Shown: piece by piece, positions 17,276-24,394 of the stretch | Layout of the letters: each line of letters begins with the position of its first letter | How positions within the stretch are numbered: position 1 is the stretch's first letter | Assembly: GCF_004634245.1 (NCBI RefSeq) | Contig: NZ_SJTF01000004.1 | Location: 275,278-339,277 of the forward strand | DNA length: 64,000 bases | Source: Flavobacterium foetidum | Lineage (GTDB): Bacteria; Bacteroidota; Bacteroidia; Flavobacteriales; Flavobacteriaceae | Direction of reading: 5' to 3' | Position numbers and translations under genes: made by a program | The notes under the pieces: generated by a model | What the model was told of the DNA's origin: nothing | Database searches by the model: none | The model's input: only the letters and a program-made list of their open reading frames with translations

Positions 17276-18333
17276 AAAAGTTTTATTAAATTTTCGATAC
17301 GCAAAGTTATCACTTTAAACATCAATTGCTTTCTTTCGTCAGATAATTTAAAGTTAATTAAATTAATTGGAATGTTCTTATCGATATTATCTATAATTTC
17401 TTTAATTAACTCGGAATTATATCTTTCTTTGACTCTTTTAATATATTTTTTAGTTTTAGGATTTTCATTTATTAATAGTTCAATGAGCTCCAAATGCTTT
17501 TTTTTCTTCAAATTACCATTCCAATGAATTTCCGATTCACCTTTTTTCACATAGGCTTCCAGCATTTGTTTATCATTCAACATTTTTAAAACTCTTTGAT
17601 CAGTATGCTCCCTTCCGAGACAACATCCACTATCATAAATTGGAGCAAAATGATAATTATAAGTGTACGTAACATAATCTGAGTTCATTTTTACATGAAC
17701 TTTTGTTTCTTCTTTTAAATTGCTATTTGACAGTTTTTTTATTTTATTTTTAATTTTATCAAAAACACTTGATATCTCTTCTTTCACCAAATCTTCATCT
17801 AACTCATAAGTTGACAGAACACCCCAATTTTCTTGGTGTCTATCTGAATTTCCAATAATACTATCGAACACAATAATTTCAATTATATTTTTGATAAAAT
17901 GATCCAAAGAAAAGTCTTTAAGCGCATCACAAATAAATTGAAATGTATAGTCTTTTTTATGCTGGTCGGGATCATAGTGAGGTCTAAAACCTGTTAAATA
18001 AGTTTTACCCTCTGTTAATTTATCATTTGAATTTAAAATCATAGATTTTGATATGCACCCAATTCTTTGTTTATGATTTTCATCAAATGCAATATTGTAA
18101 TCCAACATTGGAAACCCTAAAAACTGTCCTATTTTTGAAGAAACAATTTCCGACCAAAACTCTGTCGGATATCTAATCTCCCCTTCAATTGTTTCTTTAG
18201 ATCCCTTGAAAAAATATTCATCGTTAGTAGTTGGTTCCAAAGCAATATATTTACTTCTCGTTCCACCTGTACTATAATGCACATTTTTGTGCCATTCGGA
18301 AATATCCGTAAATGTCGCTTCAAATTGATTCAT
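17272..18333 (-). CDS. HipA-like protein kinase
   Basis: The 353-residue protein has the kinase core of the HipA/CtkA group. GGTRSKYI (23-30) begins the N-lobe, and K43 in FFKGS is a candidate ATP-contact lysine. The stretch IVFDSIIGNSDRHQENWG contains the catalytic loop D164-x4-N169, and D234 in APIYDSG is the metal-binding aspartate. The last 100 residues are charged and helical. It lacks the separate N-terminal subdomain of full HipA, which may be supplied by the next gene. HipA-type kinases phosphorylate translation factors such as aminoacyl-tRNA synthetases; the substrate here is unknown. No HipB-like repressor gene is adjacent. It is the first gene of a two-gene minus-strand unit on an inserted segment. 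Confidence 0.75.
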   Translation of the reverse strand: MNQFEATFTDISEWHKNVHYSTGGTRSKYIALEPTTNDEYFFKGSKETIEGEIRYPTEFWSEIVSSKIGQFLGFPMLDYNIAFDENHKQRIGCISKSMILNSNDKLTEGKTYLTGFRPHYDPDQHKKDYTFQFICDALKDFSLDHFIKNIIEIIVFDSIIGNSDRHQENWGVLSTYELDEDLVKEEISSVFDKIKNKIKKLSNSNLKEETKVHVKMNSDYVTYTYNYHFAPIYDSGCCLGREHTDQRVLKMLNDKQMLEAYVKKGESEIHWNGNLKKKKHLELIELLINENPKTKKYIKRVKERYNSELIKEIIDNIDKNIPINLINFKLSDERKQLMFKVITLRIENLIKLL

Positions 18334-18343
18334 AAAATAAATT

Positions 18344-18381
18344 AAATAAAAATGCTTAATCTAAAATAGAAAAAGCATTTT
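18344..18381 (-). terminator. Minus-strand terminator of the intact ALDH gene
   Basis: AAAATGCTT and AAGCATTTT form a nine-pair stem with a 15-base loop, followed by a T-rich tract on the minus strand. It lies between the ALDH stop and the HipA-like gene and differs in sequence from the terminator at 16362, which fits an imported gene end. Confidence 0.6.
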
Positions 18382-18403
18382 AAATAACCCGATGTTTATC
18401 ATA

Positions 18404-18509
18404 TTTTACAAATCAAATTTAATTCCCTGCGCCAACGGAAGATTTGTGGTATAATTGATCGTATTCGTCTGACGTCTCATGTAGATTTTCCAGGCATCAG
18501 AACCTGATT
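18404..18509 (-). repeat. Direct repeat copy (intact gene end) flanking the HIRAN/HipA-like insertion
   Basis: This is the counterpart of the fragment at 16421-16526 (103 of 106 identical, same orientation). It forms the real 3' end of the aldehyde dehydrogenase gene. The 1,983-bp distance between the copies defines the inserted unit. Confidence 0.9.
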
Positions 18510-19959
18510 CGCGTCCTCCTCCGGTTTCTTTTTCGCCACCAAAAGCACCACCAATTTCTGCTCCCGAAGTTCCAATATTTACGTTTGCAATGCCGCAATC
18601 AGAACCTGTTACAGATAGAAATCTTTCGGCTTCTCTTAAATTATTAGTCATAATTGCTGATGATAATCCCTGCGCAACACCATTCTGAATTTCGATTGCA
18701 TTATCAACTTCTCCAGAATACTTTAGCAGATATAAAACGGGAGCGAAAGTTTCGTGCTGTACAATTTCAAATGAATTTTCTGCTTCTGCAATTGCTGGTT
18801 TCACATAACAGCCACTTTCGTAGCCTTCTCCTGAAAGCACTCCTCCTTCAACCAAAATTTTTCCGCCTTCGGCCACTACTTTATTTAAAGCCGACGCATA
18901 CATTTCTACAGCATGAACATCAATCAGAGGGCCGACATGATTATTTTCGTCCAGCGGATTTCCGATTCGCAATTGCTTGTAAGCGGCCACTAATGCGTCT
19001 TTAACTCTATCGTAAATACTTTCGTGAATGATTAACCTACGTGTCGAAGTACAACGCTGACCGGCTGTTCCGACTGCTCCAAAAACAGCTCCAATAACCG
19101 TCATTTTTATATCAGCATCTGGCGTAACAATAATCGCATTGTTTCCTCCTAATTCTAATAAAGATTTTCCTAATCGGGCTGCCACTTTCTGTGCCACTAT
19201 TTTTCCCATTCTTGTCGAACCTGTTGCAGAAATAAGCGGAATGCGAGTATCGCCGGTCATTAATTCGCCTATTTTGTAATCGCCGTTTATCAAACAAGAA
19301 ATTCCTTCTGGCAAATTATTTTCTTTAATAACCTCAGCGATTATATTCTGGCATGCAATACCGCATAGAGGTGTTTTTTCAGAAGGTTTCCAAACGCATA
19401 CATCACCACAAATCCATGCCAATGCTGTATTCCAAGACCAAACCGCAACCGGAAAATTAAACGCCGAAATAATTCCAACAATTCCTAGCGGATGATATTG
19501 CTCGTACATTCTATGTCCCGGTCTTTCAGAATGCATCGTTAATCCGTGAAGCTGACGCGATAAACCGACAGCAAAATCGCAGATATCAATCATTTCTTGA
19601 ACTTCTCCGAAACCTTCCTGCAATGATTTTCCCATTTCGTAAGAAACCAATTTACCAAGCGCCTCTTTATTTTGTCGCAATTTTTCTCCAAACTGACGTA
19701 CAATTTCACCACGTTGTGGCGCAGGAATTAATCTAAAAGTCTTAAAAGCCTCCGTTGCGGTCTGAATTACTTTTTCGTAATCTTCAGACGTTGACATTTT
19801 TACTGAAGCAATTAATTTTCCGTCAACAGGTGAATAACTTTCTAAAATTTCTCCCGATGAAAAATTATTTGTTCCTGTCGATGTTCCTTCATTTATGGTT
19901 TTGATGCCCAATTTTTCCAGAGCTTCCTTCATTCCAAATTGCGATGCTATTGTTGTCAT
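18406..19959 (-). CDS. amaB: Aldehyde dehydrogenase, ALDH7/L-aminoadipate-semialdehyde dehydrogenase type
   Basis: The 517-residue NAD(P)-dependent dehydrogenase has all ALDH active-site residues: N168 in FNFP, K191 in KPSEKTP, E269 in LLELGG, and the catalytic C303 in GQRCTSTRRL. The overall sequence looks like the ALDH7 (antiquitin/AmaB) group, which oxidises alpha-aminoadipate semialdehyde in lysine breakdown. The exact substrate is inferred from family resemblance. The last 34 codons are repeated 2 kb downstream, so the 3' end has probably been exchanged during an insertion. It is transcribed alone, away from the TIMP-like gene. Confidence 0.9.
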   Translation of the reverse strand: MTTIASQFGMKEALEKLGIKTINEGTSTGTNNFSSGEILESYSPVDGKLIASVKMSTSEDYEKVIQTATEAFKTFRLIPAPQRGEIVRQFGEKLRQNKEALGKLVSYEMGKSLQEGFGEVQEMIDICDFAVGLSRQLHGLTMHSERPGHRMYEQYHPLGIVGIISAFNFPVAVWSWNTALAWICGDVCVWKPSEKTPLCGIACQNIIAEVIKENNLPEGISCLINGDYKIGELMTGDTRIPLISATGSTRMGKIVAQKVAARLGKSLLELGGNNAIIVTPDADIKMTVIGAVFGAVGTAGQRCTSTRRLIIHESIYDRVKDALVAAYKQLRIGNPLDENNHVGPLIDVHAVEMYASALNKVVAEGGKILVEGGVLSGEGYESGCYVKPAIAEAENSFEIVQHETFAPVLYLLKYSGEVDNAIEIQNGVAQGLSSAIMTNNLREAERFLSVTGSDCGIANVNIGTSGAEIGGAFGGEKETGGGRESGSDAWKIYMRRQTNTINYTTNLPLAQGIKFDL

Positions 19960-20025
19960 TGTAACTTTTTTAGTTAAAATTGTTATATTATAAATGTAAA
20001 GATATTATTTCAGATTGAATTTCAA

Positions 20026-20643
20026 TTAAATATTCCTTTTAAAAGCTTTCTTGCTTCCTAAAAACAAAATGATCAAAAAGAGAATAAAACTCAATATAGA
20101 CAAACCATAAATAATAATTTCTTTTCTCTTCAATTCTTCTTCAAAAGAATTTTTTACTAAGTCGATTTGATATTCAATATTATCTTGAAATCTTGAAATT
20201 TTAACTTTTTTATCATTCAAAAAATCTTTGTTCAATTTATTTAACAAAACTAATTCTGTCGAATCGATATTTTTTAATAAATCAGTTCTCGAGCAAATCG
20301 AGCTATACAAGGCATAACTGCTACTCTTAGCATAAATCAGATATTCTTTCCCGATGTCAAAAAAGAAGTCGCAAGACCCAGAATCAGTAGCCAGCAAATC
20401 TCTAAATTCATAACCAGGAAAAAAATTCCCTTTGTATGACTTTTTTATTTTTACTGAAAACACATAGACCTTTTGGCCATAACTTCCATATAACAAGCTA
20501 TCTATTTTTACTATTTCCCCAACAAAAACCTCGCTTGCTAGTTCCCAATTTTTCTCTATTGATGGTTTTCCAGAGCAATCACAGCAATATGCTTTTGAAG
20601 ACATTAAAATAAAAAACAGTACGAAAACTATGTTTCTAATCAT
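20026..20643 (-). CDS. Secreted TIMP/netrin-like protein with C-terminal membrane anchor
   Basis: The 205-residue protein begins with a signal peptide ending near SSKAYC, immediately followed by a C-x-C pair and A-S-E-V-F-V-G-E-I-V. This is the bacterial form of the tissue-inhibitor-of-metalloproteinase (NTR) domain, in which the N-terminal cysteine is functionally exposed. Further cysteines near 94 and 117 could form the domain disulfides. A helical linker and a membrane segment (about 177-198) end the protein. Bacterial functions are unknown; protease inhibition is only a family-based guess. It has its own promoter. Confidence 0.75.
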   Translation of the reverse strand: MIRNIVFVLFFILMSSKAYCCDCSGKPSIEKNWELASEVFVGEIVKIDSLLYGSYGQKVYVFSVKIKKSYKGNFFPGYEFRDLLATDSGSCDFFFDIGKEYLIYAKSSSYALYSSICSRTDLLKNIDSTELVLLNKLNKDFLNDKKVKISRFQDNIEYQIDLVKNSFEEELKRKEIIIYGLSILSFILFLIILFLGSKKAFKRNI

Positions 20644-20660
20644 GATTTAATATTTTTAGA

Positions 20661-20687
20661 CAAATGTAAATTTATGATTAATTACAA
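20661..20687 (-). promoter_or_regulatory. Promoter of the TIMP-like gene
   Basis: On the minus strand TACATTTG (20668-20661) matches TAnnTTTG, and TTG (20687-20685) lies 16 bases upstream of it. The start codon is 18 bp downstream. Confidence 0.6.
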
Positions 20688-20758
20688 TGATTTTTTCCAT
20701 AATAGAGTGCTTTGTTTCTATTTTATTGATGAAATTTGCAACACCAATTTTTTAGATT

Positions 20759-21715
20759 ATGAATAATTTCAGCCGTTTTTTTCTTTGTTTTCTTTTAATT
20801 TCATCGAATGTTTTTTCTCAAAAAGAAAAATCCTCTTTTCAGGTAGTTCCTTTAGGAATAAAAGGCGGAATTGACGAAAAAAACCTTTCGGCTTATTTGC
20901 TTGCTCCGATTAACACAAACGATTATATCTGTCTCGATGCCGGAACTATAAATGCCGGAATTGAAAAAGCGATCGAAAAGAAAACTTTTAAAGTTTCGAC
21001 AAGCGAAGTTTTAAAAAAATATATAAAAGGTTATTTGATCTCACATGCACATCTGGATCATGTTTCGGGTTTGATCATCAATTCTCCTGCTGATTCTTCT
21101 AAAACCGTTTATGCAACAGAGAAATGCATGGAAATGATGGAAAATCATTATTTTAATGATGAGACGTGGGCAAATTTTGGAGATAAAGGTCCTGGTTTTC
21201 CACTAAAAAAATATCACTTTCAAACTCTAAATATTGGTGAAGAAACTTCAATTTCAAATACTAAAATGACGGTTAAGGCTTTTCCGTTAAGCCACGTCAA
21301 TCCATTTGAAAGCACTGCTTTTTTAGTTAAAAGCAATAATGAATACGTTTTATATTTAGGCGACACAGGTCCAGACGAAGTAGAAAAAAGCAATAATCTT
21401 CGCGACTTATGGAAAACTATAGCTCCGTTGGTAAAAGCCAAAAAATTGAAAGGCATTTTTATTGAAGTTTCGTTTCCTAACGAACAGCCAGATAAATTTC
21501 TGTTTGGGCATTTAACCCCAAATTATTTAATGAAAGAACTTCATATTTTGGAAGAAATGGCTGGAAAAGGATCTTTAGAGAATTTTAAAATCATTATTAC
21601 ACATTTAAAACCTCCTGCAAAAAATATTGCCAAAATTAAAGAGCAGTTAAAAGCCCAAAACGATTTAGGATTGAAGCTTATTTATCCTGAACAAGGCAAG
21701 AAGTTTGAGTTGTAG
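20759..21715 (+). CDS. Secreted class II cyclic-nucleotide phosphodiesterase (MBL fold)
   Basis: The 318-residue protein has a signal peptide (cleavage near residue 20) and the metal-binding motif H96-x-H98-x-D100-H101 with SHAHLDHVSG, typical of class II cyclic nucleotide phosphodiesterases such as yeast PDE1 and the periplasmic CpdP of Vibrio. Later ligands appear in PLSHVNP and GDTGPDE. It probably hydrolyses 3',5'-cyclic nucleotides in the periplasm, perhaps to scavenge them. Assignment to this family is good; the substrate is not proven. It is transcribed alone, divergent from the TIMP-like gene. Confidence 0.85.
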   Translation: MNNFSRFFLCFLLISSNVFSQKEKSSFQVVPLGIKGGIDEKNLSAYLLAPINTNDYICLDAGTINAGIEKAIEKKTFKVSTSEVLKKYIKGYLISHAHLDHVSGLIINSPADSSKTVYATEKCMEMMENHYFNDETWANFGDKGPGFPLKKYHFQTLNIGEETSISNTKMTVKAFPLSHVNPFESTAFLVKSNNEYVLYLGDTGPDEVEKSNNLRDLWKTIAPLVKAKKLKGIFIEVSFPNEQPDKFLFGHLTPNYLMKELHILEEMAGKGSLENFKIIITHLKPPAKNIAKIKEQLKAQNDLGLKLIYPEQGKKFEL

Positions 21716-21769
21716 AATTTAATTTTGTAAGTTATTTTTTATATTTTAGCTGACTAAATTTTTTGAAAA

Positions 21770-22063
21770 ATGAAAATTGTTTGGTCAAAAAAAGCAAAGT
21801 ATAACTTTTACTCTATTCGAAATTATCTAGAATTATACTGGTCACCATTAATAGCAGAAAAATTTATTCTTGATGTATTAAGAGTAAATAAATTATTAGA
21901 AAAAAATCCTCAAATAGGAAAATATAGGGATGATTTAGAATGCCGAGAAATAGTAATCTCAAAACATATCACTTTGTATTATGAAATAAAAGAAAATCAA
22001 ATAAAACTGATTGCTTTTTGGAATAATCGCCAACAACCTCCTTTGAACTCTTATGATTTATAA
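21770..22063 (+). CDS. ParE/RelE-type toxin
   Basis: The 97-residue protein has the RelE/ParE superfamily layout: WSKKAKYNFYSIRNYLELYWS at the start, an FILDVLRVNKLLEKNPQIGKYRDDLECREIVISKHITLYYEI middle (given here as successive elements), and a final strand LIAFWNNRQQP. The ending with W-N-R-Q-P is typical of ParE-like toxins. No antitoxin gene precedes it in the same direction. The antitoxin-like gene lies tail to tail on the other strand, 2 bp away, which is unusual. Confidence 0.8.
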   Translation: MKIVWSKKAKYNFYSIRNYLELYWSPLIAEKFILDVLRVNKLLEKNPQIGKYRDDLECREIVISKHITLYYEIKENQIKLIAFWNNRQQPPLNSYDL

Positions 22064-22065
22064 AT

Positions 22066-22377
22066 CTAAATAAGATTTTTACTTCTCAATTCTGCAAGCA
22101 TTTCCTCATGAGTAATAAAATCTCCATTTTCGAAATCACGTTTGCCCTGTTCGATTTCTTGTTTTAATTCTAATCTGAAATTTTCTTCTGGAGAAAGAAT
22201 TTTAGCGATTGAAAGCATTTCATCTGCAGAAAAAGTCTGAGTCTTTAATTTACGATAGAATGTTGGACTTGGAATACCGACTTGCTCAATAATATAGCTT
22301 TTTTTAAAAGGTGATTTGTTCATTAAACTTTCTATATTATCGACAATATTTTTATATGCGATTATCTCTTGTATCAT
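22066..22377 (-). CDS. HTH antitoxin-like protein convergent with the ParE-type toxin
   Basis: The 103-residue protein has a helix-turn-helix-like region (about 25-62, with SYIIEQVGIPSPTFYRKLK as the likely recognition unit). Its C-terminal tail (GKRDFENGDFITHEEMLAEL) has the pattern with which ParD/RelB-type antitoxins wrap their toxins. It is therefore a likely antitoxin, but it faces the toxin gene tail to tail with a 2-bp gap. It has its own promoter-like element upstream. It could instead serve a toxin elsewhere. Confidence 0.7.
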   Translation of the reverse strand: MIQEIIAYKNIVDNIESLMNKSPFKKSYIIEQVGIPSPTFYRKLKTQTFSADEMLSIAKILSPEENFRLELKQEIEQGKRDFENGDFITHEEMLAELRSKNLI

Positions 22378-22407
22378 TTTTGATATAATTATAGATTATT
22401 TATAATA

Positions 22408-22433
22408 CAAAAATACATCAAAAATGATTGCAA
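22408..22433 (-). promoter_or_regulatory. Promoter of the antitoxin-like gene
   Basis: On the minus strand TATTTTTG (22415-22408) fits TAnnTTTG, and TTG (22433-22431) lies 15 bases upstream. The start codon is 31 bp downstream. It shows that this gene is expressed independently of the toxin. Confidence 0.5.
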
Positions 22434-22457
22434 AATTCATATTGAGCGTAAAAAAAT

Positions 22458-22489
22458 AAACCCGACAGGTTTTAAAACCTATCGGGTTT
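22458..22489 (-). terminator. Long palindromic hairpin after the hydroxyanthranilate dioxygenase gene
   Basis: AAACCCGACAGGTTTT pairs with AAAACCTATCGGGTTT, a 16-pair stem with one mismatch and no loop. On the minus strand it is followed by T residues, 22 bp after the gene stop. Hairpins with this CCCGACAGG core recur in flavobacterial intergenic regions, so it may be a repeat used as a terminator. Confidence 0.75.
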
Positions 22490-22511
22490 GATATCTAAAA
22501 TTAAATTCAAT

Positions 22512-23051
22512 TTATTTCTTTGCCACAAATCTCGGATCTGTTTCCATAACTGTTCCACATTTATCGCAGGTTCTCAATTCTTCTGAATTGTAAAAATGCT
22601 CAAAATGAGGTAAGAAATCTTTCTCGATATTATGCAGTTCAAAATACACTTCATAAAGTTTGTGATTGCAATTGTCACAGTGCCAAAGCAAACCATCGGT
22701 AAAACCTTGCCCAGCACGTTTACGCTCTATTACCAAACCTATAGAACCTGCAGAACGAACGGGAGAATGTGGCACTTTTGCTGGATGCAAGTACATATCG
22801 CCTGCGTTTAATTCCATTTCCTTTCGCTCACCATCTTCCTGAATTACCACTTTTATACTGCCTTCTAATTGATAAAAAAGCTCTTCGGTTTCGTTATAAT
22901 GATAATCTTTTCTCGCATTTGGGCCCGCCACAATCATTACAATGTAATCTCCAGAATCTATATATAGGTTTTTATTTCCAACAGGCGGTTTTAGTAAATG
23001 ACGGTTTTCGTCAATCCATTTGGTGAGGTTAAAAGGTTTTGCTATAGCCAT
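22512..23051 (-). CDS. nbaC: 3-hydroxyanthranilate 3,4-dioxygenase
   Basis: This non-haem iron cupin enzyme opens the ring of 3-hydroxyanthranilate in the kynurenine route of tryptophan breakdown or NAD synthesis. Counting from the ATG at 23051, the iron ligands are H51, E57 and H95, the same numbers as in the studied bacterial enzyme. A rubredoxin-like pair of C-x2-C motifs (CDNC and CDKC) near the C-terminus binds a second metal. The longer reading from 23096 adds 15 residues unlike the family, so the MAIAKPFN start is preferred, giving 179 residues. No other kynurenine-pathway gene is adjacent. Confidence 0.93.
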   Translation of the reverse strand: MAIAKPFNLTKWIDENRHLLKPPVGNKNLYIDSGDYIVMIVAGPNARKDYHYNETEELFYQLEGSIKVVIQEDGERKEMELNAGDMYLHPAKVPHSPVRSAGSIGLVIERKRAGQGFTDGLLWHCDNCNHKLYEVYFELHNIEKDFLPHFEHFYNSEELRTCDKCGTVMETDPRFVAKK

Positions 23052-23096
23052 TTTTTTAATTCTAAATTTTGAAAAGCTAAGGTAGTGAATTTGCAA

Positions 23097-23116
23097 AGAC
23101 GCATTGCAGTGCGTCT
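23097..23116 (-). repeat. Short hairpin with related partner sequence
   Basis: AGACGCA and TGCGTCT form a stem over TTGCAG. A diverged copy of the right half (ACAGTGCGTATCTA) lies at about 23158-23171. The pair looks like the remains of a small intergenic repeat between the endonuclease-like gene and the dioxygenase gene. It may also weakly terminate the endonuclease-like transcript. Confidence 0.4.
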
Positions 23117-23168
23117 TAAGGTTTCTAATTCCATTTCGATAAAAAAATAGAAGTGCTACAGTGCGTAT

Positions 23169-24269
23169 CTACGATCCAAATTCTTTTATCAAATAAATGT
23201 AAACAGGAAAATGGTCGCTGAAACCAGCTTCTGACAATGTATTTCGGAGCGGGTAACCTTTGTATTGCCCCGAGGATTGAATAAAGTATGGAGCCTTGTA
23301 AATTCCTGCTTTCCAAAAATTAAAAGTGGTAAAGTCTGATTTGGTCAAGGATTCGGTCATTATAATTTGATCAAAAACATTCCAAGAATCTCGAAAGGCA
23401 ATAGTTCCCATTCCCTTGTTCATAAGTTCTTCAAACGGATTGAAAACATCAAATTCTTTCATTTCTTCTTTTTTGCCTTTTGCTCCCAAAGCAACCTTAA
23501 TGCTGTTATTGATTGGCCCGTCATTAAAATCTCCCATTGTCATTACTTTTGCATTCGGGTTAATGCGCTGTAGCGAATCGATAATTTTTCGGTTTAATTT
23601 CCCTGCCGCTTCTCGAAACAAAGTTGTCGCTTTTTCACCTCCTGATCGAGACGGCCAATGATTGACAATAATATACATTTCTTCATTTTCTAAAAACCCC
23701 GAAACCAAAAGCTGATCTCTTGTAAAAACACGATTGTTGTTTTCTTTCTTAACTTCAAGCTCATCATCTTCAACTTCTACTTGCTCTTCTTTCTTTGGGA
23801 GTTTCCTTTTATAAACAAGTAATGGAATATTAGAAAAGGAAGTCGGGCGAAAATATTTTTTTTGATAAAGCAACGCAACGTCAATTCCTCGTTTGTCGGG
23901 TGAATCAAAATGAATAATTCCGTAATCAAATTGCTGCAGTTTCGGTTCTTTGATTAAATCTTCTAAGACTCCCCTGTTTTCTACTTCGGCGCAGCCTAAC
24001 AAAATGGGCGCATTCGAATTTTCTGGTGTTCCTATTTCAGAAATTACTCTGGATAGATTTTTAAGTTTTTGATGGTACTTTTCATTTGTCCAATTTTGTG
24101 CGCCGTTTGGTGTCCACTCATCATCATTTGTAAAGGCATCGTTATTGGTATCATAGAGATTTTCTAAATTATAAAATGCAATGGTGTGAATTTTGTATTT
24201 TTTGGATTGCGAAAAAATCTGAAACGAACAGAAGATAAGGATGTAAAAACTAATTTTAAAAAACTTCAT
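23169..24269 (-). CDS. Secreted endonuclease/exonuclease/phosphatase family protein
   Basis: The 366-residue protein has a signal peptide (to about residue 20) and the EEP (DNase I-like) fold motifs in order: FYNLENLYD, the metal-binding glutamate in GCAEVENR, VNHWPSR, the TMGDFNDGP motif and a final FSDHFPV. These give the Mg-dependent phosphodiesterase/phosphatase active site. A charged insert (about 160-185) separates two of the strands. Secreted members in Bacteroidota are thought to take part in nucleic-acid or phosphate scavenging; the substrate cannot be told from the sequence. Confidence 0.9.
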   Translation of the reverse strand: MKFFKISFYILIFCSFQIFSQSKKYKIHTIAFYNLENLYDTNNDAFTNDDEWTPNGAQNWTNEKYHQKLKNLSRVISEIGTPENSNAPILLGCAEVENRGVLEDLIKEPKLQQFDYGIIHFDSPDKRGIDVALLYQKKYFRPTSFSNIPLLVYKRKLPKKEEQVEVEDDELEVKKENNNRVFTRDQLLVSGFLENEEMYIIVNHWPSRSGGEKATTLFREAAGKLNRKIIDSLQRINPNAKVMTMGDFNDGPINNSIKVALGAKGKKEEMKEFDVFNPFEELMNKGMGTIAFRDSWNVFDQIIMTESLTKSDFTTFNFWKAGIYKAPYFIQSSGQYKGYPLRNTLSEAGFSDHFPVYIYLIKEFGS

Positions 24270-24349
24270 AAATTTACTTTTTAAAGTCCAATATTAAGCA
24301 TTTTATTTAATTGTAAGAAAATTCAAATAATTTTAACTTCTAATTTTTT

Positions 24350-24357
24350 TATATTTG
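24350..24357 (+). promoter_or_regulatory. Promoter -7 element for the LD-carboxypeptidase gene
   Basis: TATATTTG fits TAnnTTTG. Transcription would begin around 24363, which makes the first possible ATG (24371) almost leaderless and favours the ATG at 24395. No TTG lies at the usual distance. Confidence 0.45.
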
Positions 24358-24394
24358 TTTATCATTCAAAATGAAAAGCAATACACTAATGATA

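Noticed and set aside
16527..18403. Prophage or integrative element with its own integrase
   Set aside because: Only the kinase and HIRAN genes are present; no integrase, transposase or phage gene is seen, so only recombination at gene ends is supported.
22512..23096. Longer form of 3-hydroxyanthranilate dioxygenase
   Set aside because: With the shorter start the iron ligands fall at H51, E57 and H95 as in the known enzyme; the extra 15 residues look untranslated.
23416..23661. Frames on the plus strand opposite the EEP-family gene
   Set aside because: They are shadows of the minus-strand coding sequence; motifs are only meaningful on the minus strand.
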